Assembly (NCBI RefSeq): GCF_023278565.1
Contig: NC_064676.1
Location: forward strand, 6,200,001-6,264,000
Direction of reading: 5' to 3'
Length of the DNA stretch: 64,000 nt
Source of the DNA: Colletotrichum lupini
Taxonomy: Eukaryota > Ascomycota > Sordariomycetes > Glomerellales > Glomerellaceae
Shown: positions 53,896-64,000 of the stretch, piece by piece
How the letters are laid out: each line of letters begins with the position of its first letter
Numbering within the stretch: the stretch's first letter is position 1
Translations under genes and position numbers: made by a program
Notes under the pieces: model-generated
The model's database searches: none
What the model was told of the DNA's origin: nothing
Seen by the model: only the letters and a program-made list of their open reading frames with translations

Positions 53896-56232
53896 TTAGA
53901 TCTTCTCTTTCCTCTTGGTATCCAACCCGTAGTCTCGCGCAATTTTTTCTGCGGCCAGTTGCCCAATAACATAGGCGACGATCTGAGGATCTAGAAGCAC
54001 TTGTCAGCAATGAAATACACGAAGCTATCGAACGCGACGTAAAAGGTGAGCTTGTAGCAAACTTACGACCACTGTTGAACTTTTATCAGCAACTATCTTG
54101 TATCACTTTAAAGAAGATGAGAAACGTACCTGGGCAGTATAGTTGTCACACTTAAATCCGCAACCCGCAAGCCGTTCAAGCCGTGAACTCGAAGGTCTCC
54201 GTTGACACAGCTGCCATCTCGCTCGCTCTTACCCATCTTCACGCTGCAAGATGGATGCCATAGTCCCGCCACGTTCTCTTGGATGAAGTCCTGGAAGCTC
54301 AGTCAGCGCTATACTTAGAAAATTGCAACTACCCCTAATTGCTGAGATAAGCTTCTAACTCACATCAATATCCTTGTCGCTCTCCGACTTTGGTGCAAAT
54401 ATCGGCCTGACGAAATGGTCTTTCATCGTGCTGGTCTTGAGGAGATTGAGTCCTTCTCTTAGCGCTTCTCGCAGGTTTACCAAATCGAAAGGGTTGCTGA
54501 GATACTTCGGGTCAATCAGAGGGGGGTCCGCGGGGTCGGCTGAAGCCAATTTGATTGTTCCTCGAGAGACAGAGTTCATGTTTGCAACGAATACCGAAAA
54601 GAACCCGTCGCTAGACTTTTCGAAGACATGATCAGGAGGAATCAAAGGTCCAATCTGTAGGTTGACGTTAGTTGAGGGTCATGCTTTTCAGCCCTAGTAC
54701 AACTTACGACAAGCTCATAGCTAGGGACACCTTCCTCGAGCAGATAGCCTTTCACATCAGCGGGGAGTTTCTTGAATTCAGGCGACTCATAAGCCCGATC
54801 ATTCTTGAGGAAAGCATGCGGAACAGACGAGAAATGTCCCAAAAGCGGTCCGTTCCCACTTTCTGCGAGTTGCTTCACGGCCTCCTCGTACTTGCTTGGG
54901 TCAGAGAGCCCCACCCTATCAGTGAAGCCGGACTTCATCTGAAAGCAAGTCACAATCATGGGGTGGTCTGTAAAGGACTTCCCCACACCATTGAGGTTCT
55001 TGACTACGGGGATTCCGAGGGCACCCAGGTCTGCTTGAGGTCTGATACCTGAAAGTAGCAGTAGACGGGGACTGTCAAGGGCACCGGCTGATAGAATGAC
55101 TTCGTTCTTCGCTCGAACTGAAGTTCCAGGGTCAGTGAATCACCAGGTATCAACTGGGCTTTTGGGTAAGCTTACCCTGCGAACCATCTTCCTTCAGAAC
55201 ACCCACAGCACGATCCTTCTGAAAGATGATTTTGACCACACGACTCTCGGTCAGAACGGTCAAATTTGCTGGAACAATCTTCTCGAGAAATGCAGATGCA
55301 CCGGTTACTCGGACACCATTCAGACTAGTTGTCGAGTTCAGCGAGAAACCAATTGGGTCACCATCGTTGGGGTCAAGGTTGCGCTTGTGCTATCACGGGG
55401 TCAGCATCACTGTCCACTGCCTCACCCATTGTCGTCTGGCTTGTCAATCAACCCACCCCGAGATCAACTCCAGCGTCGATAAAGGACTTTGTTTCTCGTT
55501 CCACGTGTCCGATGGAGACGTCGATGGGCCTGATTAATGTCAGAAAAGTGGATCACTGCAATGAAAAGTGACTTGTTACCCAGAGAAACCGTGATACTTC
55601 GGATCGGGCTTCACATATTCAGCCCACTCCTTCGAAAGATCATCAAGGTGGAGGTTTTCCAGCTTTTCGAAGTCAGCTCGAGACCAAGATAAGGTGAGAT
55701 CTCTCTTCAAAACTGGTTTCGACTTACCTTCCTAACCCTCTCAATGACGGATTCAAATCCCCAAGCATCATCACCTGCAGCCGCAGCCCAGGCATCGAAC
55801 TCCGCGCGCGCGCCAAGTGACCAAACCTGGAAGTTGGTAGCACTCGACCCTCCTAGACCCTTGCCACGAGCCTGCGGCACCTCGCGATTTTTCGCATGCT
55901 CCTGCGGCGTCGAGGCATAGCCGTAGTCAAGACCCGGCTGTGCAATGGTGCTGAATCTTTCAGCCGTACGCCTATACTCGGGTTTGCTGATGTCACCGCC
56001 ACCTTCTAACAACGCAACACTGGGCTTCGATGCCGTGTTTGCGAGGCGGGAGGCGAGAAGGCACCCCGCTGTGCCGCCTGATCGTCGTTTGTTGTTGTTA
56101 GTGCGGTTTCTCCTCTCGTGAGGGGTTCGTTGTGATATCCGAGGATGAAGAGGCGTGACCCCTCACGGCAACCTTGTCTCCAGGAACATTAAACTTACCA
56201 CCGACGACTATGAAGTCGAACTCTTGTGTCAT
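53896..56232 (-). CDS. GMC-family FAD oxidoreductase with 5-nt micro-exon
   Basis: Glucose-methanol-choline type flavoenzyme oxidising an alcohol. Ten exons close in frame to 571 residues: 56232-56199, 56077-55728, 55662-55580, 55529-55457, 55389-55176, 55117-54708, 54654-54364, 54290-54130, 54071-54067 and 53990-53896. FAD binding is FDFIVVGGGTAGCLLASRLA; GKGLGGSSATNFQVWS is GMC signature 1; ILSAGALDSPRLLLLSG is signature 2. The catalytic His497 is in LWHPSCSVKMG and the second, His541, is in PSGHPQIVAYVIG, 44 residues on, as expected. The 5-nt exon TGGTC is required to build PSGHPQ, and the His codon is split across the following intron. No signal peptide, so probably intracellular. The exact substrate is unknown. 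Confidence 0.88.
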
Positions 56233-57104
56233 GATTGAAATTTGACGGTGATTGAGAAAAGGTGTGGTACAAAGTTGGGTTGCGTCGGGCGCTCTTTGAG
56301 TCAAAGTTCACATCTGCCAGCTTGCTTTTTTATACTCCAGCGAGCTGAGAAAGTGTCTCTCGTTTATACACACAAGCCACCTGACCTCCGCACCTAAGAC
56401 TCTAGGCTGAGAGATCATCTCTCTAGCGGCGAAACTATCGGCAAATGTGCGCGGCATCGCATTGTTTTCCCCTGGTTTCCATCCAGCCTTACGTGGGGTC
56501 GCGGGGCGGTCTGCAGCGCTATGGACAGCCCGCGAAGGAAGCTTGAGTTGTATTGGTGATCCTCGCACGTCCAACGCGAGGTTGGCATTTCGCCCGATGC
56601 GATGCAACTCTGACACTACGACTCTGAGGCGTGCTGATGTAACTCAAGTTCGCAATATCCAAGAGCTCGTTGGCTAAGGTGAAGGGGTCTACTTTTCCGA
56701 CAGCATTTAGGACTCATGAGGATGGCGTTCTCCAAATCATCTGTGACTATTTCTTGGGTACCTATGTGGGCTGCACTGCACAATCGTACCCGAATGAAGC
56801 GGCTCGACAACTCAGCAGCTTTTATATTATCTAGCCACATTGTTCAGTGAGGTGAAGCAAAAAAACAAGATGAGCAGAAGAATGTATTGACAGCGACTAA
56901 AGCAAAATATTTGATACCCAAAATCTAAACGCCAGTGAGCCAATGTCCTTGGCTATGCAACCCACGCTATGCCCCCCACCCCCCCCCCCCCCCCCCAAAT
57001 GAACTTCAATGCCTACGCTGAAATGCTGACTACCTGTCATGCTCCATACAACAATGCATATTCACAATTGCCATCCCAATTACAGTCCATCAATCGTCAC
57101 GAGT
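56233..57104. other. Intergenic region with C18 homopolymer
   Basis: Promoter of the GMC gene and 3' flank of the cupin gene. Contains a run of 18 C, preceded by C6-A, at 56972-56996. No gene recognised. Confidence 0.5.
56972..56996 (+). repeat. Poly-C tract (C6-A-C18)
   Basis: A near-pure cytosine homopolymer of 25 bases, the longest mononucleotide run in the window, about 110 bp beyond the cupin stop codon. Confidence 0.9.
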
Positions 57105-57944
57105 CTAGTTCTGGGGCGTGCCAAAGATCTCGTTGAGGTCGCGCTTCGCGTTGCGCTTGATGCCGCACTTGTTCAAGCAGGCGTCGATGCCGAGAGCAAT
57201 GTTGGCAGGGATGTGCTTACGGAAGCTCTCAAGATCGGCACCGTCAATCGTCTGCACGCCGCCGAGGGTAGCAGAGACGACATCCGGGCGGAGGTTGAAG
57301 AAAGCCTGAGCAACCTGCTCGACACCGGGGTCGACGTTGTTGAAGCCGGCAACGAAGACGGCATCCTCGCAGTCGGGGTTGAACTCCTGGTGGATCGCGC
57401 CCTGGGGGAAGACGGACATTTGGTACGTCTCCATGGTGTTGGCGATGGGGTCGAGGCCGTTCTCGACGACAAAGTTGGTGACAAGGCGGCCCTTGACGAT
57501 CACGTTGAGCTCGGTGGCGCGGTTGTGGACGTGGGCCGTGTTCATGCCGCAGGGGCCGAGGAAGCCGAGGGTCATGGCGGCGCCGTTGCCGATGAGGGCC
57601 GGGAAGGTCTTTGCCGTGGCGGAGGTGGAGAAGCCGCCCTTGCCACGGGACTCGGAGCCCTCGGGGGCGCCGGAGTCGTTGAAGTCGAAGACGAAGTCGC
57701 CGGGTTGGTTGAGGAGGCGGACGCGCTCTTGCTGGGTGGGTGCGGTCATCAGCTTTGTGATGAGGTCTGCGTTGCCGGCACGGGTGTTGACGGGGACGAT
57801 GGGGGGAAGGACATTGTCAATGGAGCTGTTGTCGGTTTGGGTGGAGATGGTGGCGGAGGAGGAGGGGTGGTTCGGGTTGGTGGTCGGCGCGGCCAGAGCA
57901 GCGGCGGAGAAGAGGATGGAAGAGAGAATGGTGGAGGTGTACAT
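57105..57944 (-). CDS. Secreted germin-like cupin (spherulin-1 type)
   Basis: Single exon, 279 residues, starting at ATG 57944. Signal peptide STILSSILFSAAALAAP. One cupin domain: motif 1 has GMNTAHVHNRATELNVIVKG with the His-x-His and Glu metal ligands, and motif 2 has FPQGAIHQEFNPDCEDAVFVAGFNN with the third His, so a metal (probably Mn) site is complete. The C-terminal ACLNKCGIKRNAKRDLNEIFG contains two Cys that may pair. The family includes spherulin 1A/1B, germins and some oxalate oxidases, often extracellular, stress-linked or superoxide-dismutating. Specific activity cannot be read from the sequence. Confidence 0.9.
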   Translation of the reverse strand: MYTSTILSSILFSAAALAAPTTNPNHPSSSATISTQTDNSSIDNVLPPIVPVNTRAGNADLITKLMTAPTQQERVRLLNQPGDFVFDFNDSGAPEGSESRGKGGFSTSATAKTFPALIGNGAAMTLGFLGPCGMNTAHVHNRATELNVIVKGRLVTNFVVENGLDPIANTMETYQMSVFPQGAIHQEFNPDCEDAVFVAGFNNVDPGVEQVAQAFFNLRPDVVSATLGGVQTIDGADLESFRKHIPANIALGIDACLNKCGIKRNAKRDLNEIFGTPQN

Positions 57945-59628
57945 CTTGACTACTTTATGTATTTTTTTGCTGTTGGAATGACAGACAGGATATCCGAGCT
58001 GACAAATGAGACAAGGAAAAGAGAAATAGGAAAGATGAAAACCGGAAAGCGAACTCGTTGCTTGTTGATGCTGTGATGTGTGTGATGATGAGAGGAAAGA
58101 GAAATGAAGAGGCGTTCGATGAGGCTATTATATAACATGATCGCGACACAAAAGGATTTCAATCTTGTGTACTTCATCAAGTGGCCGCAGATGAGCGTCA
58201 GCCTCATTCAATCCAACAAGCACACATCTGGGGTATAGGTTGGTAATTCCTACGATATGGGGCACAGCATCCTTCTGCTGATGGCTTTGGAATCAAACCA
58301 ACATAGGCTACAACAAGACATCACTCATTGTCCCGATGGATGCAAAATGTCAGCTTAGTTGTTGCCTCGTTACTGAATCTGGCCTCATGCTGCTGACCAG
58401 CAATCTCAACAACCTGGCCACGAGTCCAGAATATTGCAGTCTTGGGATGGCAGCTGCATGTTTGTGCTGACGGTCCCAGGGCTGACGTCGGCGGTGCACG
58501 GTAGGCGTGCCAGTCTCTTGGGTCCCTTCTGGGAAACAAACAGCGAAACATGGTGGGGAGGGGCGGGAGTCTGTTCGTCCGGAGGAGTGTTGTCAGCATT
58601 TAGTCGTTGGTTGGAGCTGCCAAGTAGGGCTGTGGGATTTGGGCGGTCTATGTTTAACTGTTTGCTTTTTTATCCTCCCGTTCCACGTAGTACTTTTCAG
58701 TCAATCTGCTTCTAGTCTTGCAGACTGGTCGGTGTCTCTCAACCATGTTTGGTGCCATGGTCACGATAGGTAAAGTACTTGTAAAGTTCCTGACAGTCCA
58801 TCCCGAACCAAGTCAGTAGATATTCGCCAGTGAACTTTAACACTAAATTTGCAGTAACGTCCTCTGCCAGCACTACCTGGGGAAACTCGCCGGGCAAGAT
58901 GCCCAACCCAACAAATACACGAACCGTAGCGCATCGTGGAAGTAGTTCATGGCGAACATTGAAATTAGTTGCCGTTACTTTCAGTCATTGAAGAGAAAGT
59001 TGATTCCGACCTGGAGACTGTAGACTGCATGTTGACGGAGAGGAAATCCTTCTAAGGCTTGGCCAATGATCCCTGCTCCGAGCCCACCCACTGTTCGTGG
59101 TAGCGCTCGATTAGAACAGGCTACAGAATTTAGCTGTGCGGCGGGGAGGCGAAGCAGCTATCCTAAGCTTAATAACGAGCTGCGCGTTCTAATTTCGTCC
59201 CAATTTAACCCTTTGTTTATTCACCGGCTCTTCACTCAAGACAGTTCCTTAGGCAGCACCAAACGTGCAGCTCATCTCCAGATGCATGGAAATCCTTTTT
59301 CATGTGTACTTGATAAGATATGTCCTAATGTGTTGTCATTTACTGCAAGACCAGAGTATCTGGCGCTGGTAATGACGCGGGAGGCTTACGAGGAAGAAGA
59401 TTTGACGTCTCAGGTATTACCTCAGCGGATCATTGCTGGACGGCGCAGTTCAATTTTTCCATGGCAAGGCGACCGAAAGACTTTCTATCAGATGCGATGT
59501 TATAGGTGATATCATTCCGATATTCCATGCAATGAAGGAGCACTTCTTTCTGCACCAACTTCTCGGGCTAAATGATGGTGAAATAAGGTCACGTCCATAT
59601 ATGTTCTTTCATCAAACCAAATTTTGGC
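57945..59628. other. Intergenic region, possible degenerate coding remnant
   Basis: About 1.7 kb. 57945-58300 is the cupin promoter. From about 59060 to 59620 overlapping frames on the plus strand read like fragments of protein (for example LVMTREAYEEEDLTSQVLP and FHAMKEHFFLHQLLGLND) but switch frame and contain stops. I could not assign a family, so it could be a decayed gene or chance. Confidence 0.3.
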
Positions 59629-60458
59629 TCAGAGATCTTTTATAGGTGCATCCCCTTCAGTCTTGCCAGTGCCATATTTCTTCACCTTGTTTTTGCTGGC
59701 ATCCTTATCCGCAGCGAAAGCTTCAACCTCCTTACTATCCATGACCTTGATGACATTGTCCGCTTGCCACTTCTTGAACGAGAACCCAAAGCCCCTAGGA
59801 TATGTGATTAGCCTGATGATGGGCGGTCCCCATGTTCGTGGTGAGCTTACTCATGGCTGTAGTCCTTGTCATTGGCCTGGTCCTTGTGGTACTTGACCTG
59901 AATGAAGTCGCTGTCGACGGTGCCGGGATCCAGGCTCAGGCTGACAAGCGCATTAATTGTCGCAGTCTTTGGGATGAGCTTGAAAGTCCAGCTTTGCTCA
60001 TTCCTGAACTGGATCAGGTCTCGATCGTTCTTGACAATCTCATACCTCTCGTTCACGCTCGCTTTGAAGAGCTTGGGCAAAGCAAACCACTGCCCTGCCA
60101 TCTTGTATCGGTCGTTGGCGTAGACAAATTGGTCGTCGTACACGCAGTCAGCCGTGTACCGCTTCACGCGCTCAACTGTGGGCTCCATTGAGTATAGCGC
60201 GATGATGTCGTCAATCAAGCGCTGACGCGCTGGAGAGAGGGAAATTGACTTGGATGGGTTGGGGTGGTATTCCTCAGTGGTCGAGGTCTGGCGGACTTCG
60301 AACTCTTCTCCTGGGGTGGCAGAGGTTTTGCCGGGAAAGTTGATGTGTCCGGAGTCTGAAGACATCTTAGTGGTAGTATGCAATGTACGATGAAAGCTTC
60401 TGGGGGATAGTGAACAGGCTGTTGCGAAAAGTTGTGTTCTGATAGCAAATCTCGACAT
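59629..60458 (-). CDS. NTF2/SnoaL-like domain protein, possible mitochondrial targeting
   Basis: Two exons (60458-59851 and 59794-59629) close to 257 residues. The N-terminus SRFAIRTQLFATACSLSPRSFHRTLHTT is Arg/Ser-rich and lacks acidic residues, like a mitochondrial presequence; an internal Met (about residue 32) could give a cytosolic form. The main region (LIDDIIALYSMEPTVERVKRYTADCVYDDQFVYANDRYKMAGQWF) has the pattern of SnoaL/NTF2-like cone-fold proteins. The C-terminus is Lys-rich (SKNKVKKYGTGK). No enzyme function can be assigned. Confidence 0.75.
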
Positions 60459-60854
60459 TGATGAAGCTCCTTGTATGGGCTAGAGAGAACTCATCGCCCG
60501 GGCACATTCACTTATAAACATTTGATAAAAGCTTACTCTCAGGACACACCCCATGGTCATGACGCGCTCAACTCGCCGACAAAGACAGCCTGGGCTCTCT
60601 CACTCGTTTCTTCTATGATCATAACCACGTGTTATTCGTAGTCTGACGTTCGGAAAATGTGGCGGTCATGTCGATTATGTAGCGCTGACGTCAACACCTT
60701 TGCGTCTTCAGATGGGTCTAACACGGACTGAGACCGCTCTGAAGGGATGATCTAGGTCCGTGAAGAACGCTGATAAATGAAAATCATTGAGAATTCAAAT
60801 AAAGAATTCTCATCAAATATTGAAATAAGGATTTGTTTCTTTAATCGAAGGCTA
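60459..60854. other. Intergenic region
   Basis: Promoter of the NTF2-like gene and 3' flank of the fructosyl-amino-acid oxidase gene. No gene seen. Confidence 0.4.
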
Positions 60855-62090
60855 CTAAATATCCTTCAGGTCCACTACCTCACCCGCACGCCAGCTCACA
60901 TTCTGACCAGCATCACTGCCTTCCTTCCACTTCCACCGAACGATATCTTGCTTTCCTTTCTCTACCAAGTCCTTGATCCATTGTCCAACCACCGGAAGCA
61001 TCTTGAAGCCGTGGCCCGAGTCGCCTGTCGCCAGATACAGGCCTTTCTTCCCAGGCACAGCATCGATGACATAGTCCGAGTCCGCCGTATCGGCACACCA
61101 GCAGATGTGCTGGTCGACAAAAGGCCTATCAGCCAGGCCCGGAAGGGTCTCCTGGGGCAGCTTTCGAATTCGACGCACGTCAACCTCGGGCACGAAGTCG
61201 TTCTTCTCGGGAGGCGTGGACAGGCCTGTCGTCGTCGAGTAATTGGTGTAGCCTCCACCACTTGGGGAAAGCTTGAGGATGCCCGTGCCGGGTTCTGGCT
61301 CAAAGAAGAAACCCAAGTCCCGAGCGTGTGTGACCGGTATTCCCTTCAAGCGCGCTGCTTCCTCCGGCTGGAGTTGTATGTGCAAGACACTCCATGCCTT
61401 TGCCGTGACTTGACGGCCGACGGAAGGGAGCACGTTTCCGAGCGAAGCCCCGACCATAAGAATCGTGGTCGCTGCCTTGAAGTCTTTGCCTGAAGTCGTG
61501 CGGGCGCCAATGCATTTGTCCCCGTCATACGTGAGGCTCGCAACATTCTCCCCAGTGTGGATCTCGACTCCCTGGGCTTTGATGTATTCATAGACTGCCT
61601 TGAGCGCATTCGCGGCATGCGCATAACCCGCGAACTGATTGAAATACCCTTCCCATCCTTGCATGGGCCCGTCCAGTGCCGGCGCAGATTTGGCGATATC
61701 TTCTCTGTTCTTGATCGGGTTGATCCTACCAGCCCAAGCTGGATGCACCCGGATACTCTCAAGAGATTTAGCTAGGGTCTTTTTCGTCTTTTCCGGCGCT
61801 GCTGCTGAGTTGGCTAAGAGGTACCCCGTCTGGTGGTAGTGCGGCGCGAATAGTTCGTTGTCGGCCCATTCCGACATGGCCTGCAAGGCCAGCTCAGTAT
61901 AGAAGGGGTCTTCATATTCTGCGCGGACAATTTTGTTGACGTCGTTGCCCGCCGAGAGAGACGAGGGAACGGATGTTCCTTTCTCGAGAATCGTGATGGA
62001 CTTGTACCCGGCACGGGTGAAGTGATACGCCGCTGACAGGCCAAAGGTGCCAGCGCCAATGATCAATATTGAGTCTTGCAGGTCAGGCAT
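60855..62090 (-). CDS. Fructosyl-amino-acid oxidase (amadoriase)
   Basis: Single exon, 411 residues. Oxidises Amadori products (N-fructosyl amino acids) to the free amine, glucosone and H2O2. FAD-binding ILIIGAGTFGLSAAYHFTRAG at the start; SAGNDVNKIVRAEYEDPFYTELA is a family block; the covalent-flavin/active-site region is QHICWCADTADSDYVIDAVP with the typical CW and D-T-A-D; the C-terminal contact is LATGDSGHGFKMLPVVGQW. All match fungal amadoriases more closely than the paralogue at 49-50.7 kb does. It has no introns. The C-terminus VVDLKDI has no peroxisomal tripeptide. With the kinase, regulator and permease it forms the proposed Amadori-use locus. Confidence 0.92.
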   Translation of the reverse strand: MPDLQDSILIIGAGTFGLSAAYHFTRAGYKSITILEKGTSVPSSLSAGNDVNKIVRAEYEDPFYTELALQAMSEWADNELFAPHYHQTGYLLANSAAAPEKTKKTLAKSLESIRVHPAWAGRINPIKNREDIAKSAPALDGPMQGWEGYFNQFAGYAHAANALKAVYEYIKAQGVEIHTGENVASLTYDGDKCIGARTTSGKDFKAATTILMVGASLGNVLPSVGRQVTAKAWSVLHIQLQPEEAARLKGIPVTHARDLGFFFEPEPGTGILKLSPSGGGYTNYSTTTGLSTPPEKNDFVPEVDVRRIRKLPQETLPGLADRPFVDQHICWCADTADSDYVIDAVPGKKGLYLATGDSGHGFKMLPVVGQWIKDLVEKGKQDIVRWKWKEGSDAGQNVSWRAGEVVDLKDI

Positions 62091-63376
62091 CTTGGCTTTT
62101 ACCCTTTTCGGTTTATTGCGAACAAGAGTTCACAGTCAGAGGACTATGGCGGAATGATGTCGATTTTGAGTTCTGGAAGCCAAGTCGCATTCAGCTCCGA
62201 CGTCGGATCGAGGGCCGCTCTCCCGCGCTGCTCGGAGTCAGGCCCCTCACGGCAAAGGTGTCCGAGATAAGAAGCCCACCGCGGGGAAGTGGAAACGGCG
62301 ACCCCAGTCCGATACCACATTGTCGGCGCGCTCACACCGAAGCCGAACCAAAATCTCTTCTATGCCTATCGTCGCCTATCTTCAACCACATATGTGGTAT
62401 GCATCTGCGGGGTAAAGAGACTGAGTCGGGCTTCCACGCTGAGGCTCATGAGTTCCGCCCCTATTTGTTATGGTCTCTCATCTGGGGTTTCGAGGCCCTA
62501 TCTGCAGCTCAATACTGAACATGCCATCAACATGTCGTAGCCCCGTTGAGGGAGTCACCACTTTCTCATCCCATCTAGAGAATACTAAAGTACCTTTTTG
62601 TCGTGTCGTAGTAGAAGAAATATCCCGACCATGGCCTGGCAGTCACGCATACAAATACCCAGCCAAGGTTGTGAACGTACTTGCTTCCGGCCGTGTGAGC
62701 CAAGAGCTGAATGCATGCCAAGAGCGAGTACCCCATACACATTTCTACAATACTCGACCTCTTGGTTTCTTTTTTGTCTTTTCAGCTACTCTGCTGCTTC
62801 CTTCCAAGTGTTGACCATGTCTTAGATGCACAACTGCGACTGTTTGTTGAATGCGTCAGCACTATCTTATCAAATGATGTCTCTCGGCCTGTCGCGTCAC
62901 GCTGGCGATTTGGAGGCTGAGTTCTTCCTGTTCCAAGGTGGCGACGTCTCTTGTTCTCCCCTTTCCTTGAATGAATCATGATCTTGCCTCAAGCAGGTCC
63001 CGGGAAAGCGAGCCTCTATCGTCGGCCTACATGTACCGATGTTCTGCACCAACCGCTCTCGGTCGCCTGGCATCATACTGCAGAAAGTGCATGAGTCACA
63101 CACACGCTTACATTTATGATCCTCAGGGATTGATGTTGTCGTCCAAATGCCACAATCTACCTGTACACTTGAACTGTCAACCCATGACTTCTCCGTCCTA
63201 CTTCAGTGAACAATCCTATCAAAGTGAACCGCGAATGACATGACCGGACTTGTGACAGCTGTTGCCCTGTCTTATGCCGTGTGCCGCATAAGGCAGCCCT
63301 TGTCACGTTGTTGCCCGACTCCGTGAACCCCAAGACCACCTTACTAAGTTACTTCGAACTGTCCAGTCTTTAGCTT
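62091..63376. other. Intergenic region
   Basis: About 1.3 kb: promoter of the amadoriase and 3' flank of the Ap4A phosphorylase. No gene recognised. Confidence 0.4.
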
Positions 63377-64000
63377 TCATGTCTTTGGTAACCCAAGTCG
63401 AACAAGATGTTCCGTAAGACCAAAAGAGTCCCAGCCGTCTCTCTCTGCCTGGTCTCGAAGCCATACCAGACCTATCATGCCAGCTCCATTCGCCCCTACG
63501 CTGTTTCTCCCTACAAGTCGACGCGGCACCACGCATATCCAATGTTCAGCCATGACGACATTGTAGTCGCAAACTTCCCTATCAGATGTCTGAACTTTCC
63601 TTGTTGCAGAGACTAGTCTTTGGAGACTATGGTAGGCCTGTTCAGGGGTTGCTGCTTGGGGTAACCGCAACACGAAATGTAGGTTGGGAACCCCAGGAAT
63701 TTCTGAATTGATCTCTGCATCGAACATTCTGTCAGCGTCCGCCTCTACATACGAATTGAAATTCAATACTTCTTGTGAGAAACGACTAGGATCAGTGATA
63801 TCTTACCGGTTTCAGACGTCGCCTTCTGAGGATACAGCGAAAAGTGAGTCGGCTGAGGAAAAATCTGCATATGCTTATGGCCCTGAGATGATCCGGCGTC
63901 GACGCCGCAATTGTAGATCATCAATTGGGGCCCCAGAGTTGGCTTGAGTGCATCTGTCACAGCCCGAGCAGCCTCAACATCAACCATGTTGAGGTCTTGC
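63377..64000 (-). CDS. Diadenosine tetraphosphate (Ap4A) phosphorylase/ATP adenylyltransferase (5' end outside window)
   Basis: Phosphorolytic cleavage of Ap4A to ADP and ATP, a HIT-superfamily transferase. Two exons are visible, 64000-63807 and 63771-63377, joined in frame; the N-terminal part lies beyond the right edge. LMIYNCGVDAGSSQGHKHMQIFPQP contains the HxHxQ catalytic signature. The second exon is the ATP-adenylyltransferase C-terminal domain: VPNLHFVLRLP, CDYNVVMAEHWICVVPRRL and GANGAGMIGLVWL. The intron (63772-63806, 35 nt) is very short. Gene identity is confident (APA1/APA2-like) but orthology cannot be fixed from a fragment. Confidence 0.88.

Noticed and set aside
57039..58076. 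345-codon plus-strand frame rich in Val, Gly, Asp, Glu
   Set aside because: It is the antisense of the cupin gene 57105-57944, whose signal peptide and metal ligands are clear; the composition is a mirror of its codon usage.
1..64000. Secondary-metabolite gene cluster
   Set aside because: An acyltransferase, MFS exporters and oxidoreductases are present, but no PKS, NRPS, terpene synthase or other backbone enzyme is seen in the window.

Overview
This is nuclear DNA from a filamentous ascomycete (Pezizomycotina). The genes are compact, with GT-AG introns of about 50-140 nt and CTNAC-like branch sites. There is one intron-containing tRNA gene, and the families seen are typical of the group: CRH-type wall glucanosyltransferase, Zn2Cys6 regulator, TauD-like dioxygenase, DHA1/DHA2 and Dal5-like transporters, and a NACHT-type NLR. 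No transposon, CRISPR array or bacterial operon was seen. The exon junctions given below were worked out by hand and checked for reading-frame closure.

Layout. 1-5.3 kb: 3'-truncated BAHD/trichothecene-type acyltransferase (-), aldehyde dehydrogenase (+), tRNA-Gln(CTG) (-), gluconokinase (+). 5.6-16.7 kb: disordered hypothetical protein (-), GPI-anchored CRH glycosidase (-), secreted HNH/DUF1524 nuclease (-), glycine-rich-domain (DUF1399-like) protein (-). 17.7-27.7 kb: hexose transporter with a 3.3-kb empty upstream region (-), TauD-type dioxygenase lacking its first metal-ligand His (-), M3 oligopeptidase (-). 28.9-36.7 kb: DHA2 transporter (+) converging on an LtrA-family membrane protein (-), an orphan exon, DHA1 transporter (-). 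38-62 kb: fructosamine-kinase-like protein (-), a large lipase-NACHT-beta-propeller NLR (+), Zn2Cys6 regulator (-), amadoriase-like FAD oxidase (-), Dal5-like permease (+), GMC oxidoreductase (-), germin-like cupin (-), NTF2-like protein (-), and a canonical fructosyl-amino-acid oxidase (-). 63.4-64 kb: 5'-truncated Ap4A phosphorylase (-).

Two things stand out. First, 38-62 kb holds a kinase of the fructosamine family, two oxidases of the fructosyl-amino-acid oxidase superfamily, a regulator and an organic-anion permease. This looks like a candidate locus for using Amadori compounds (glycated amines), with an NLR embedded in it. Second, several genes have odd splicing: a 5-nt micro-exon that splits the codon of a predicted catalytic His in the GMC enzyme, an apparent GT-TG intron in the Zn2Cys6 regulator, a start-codon-only first exon in the NLR, and a 26-nt exon in the DHA2 transporter.
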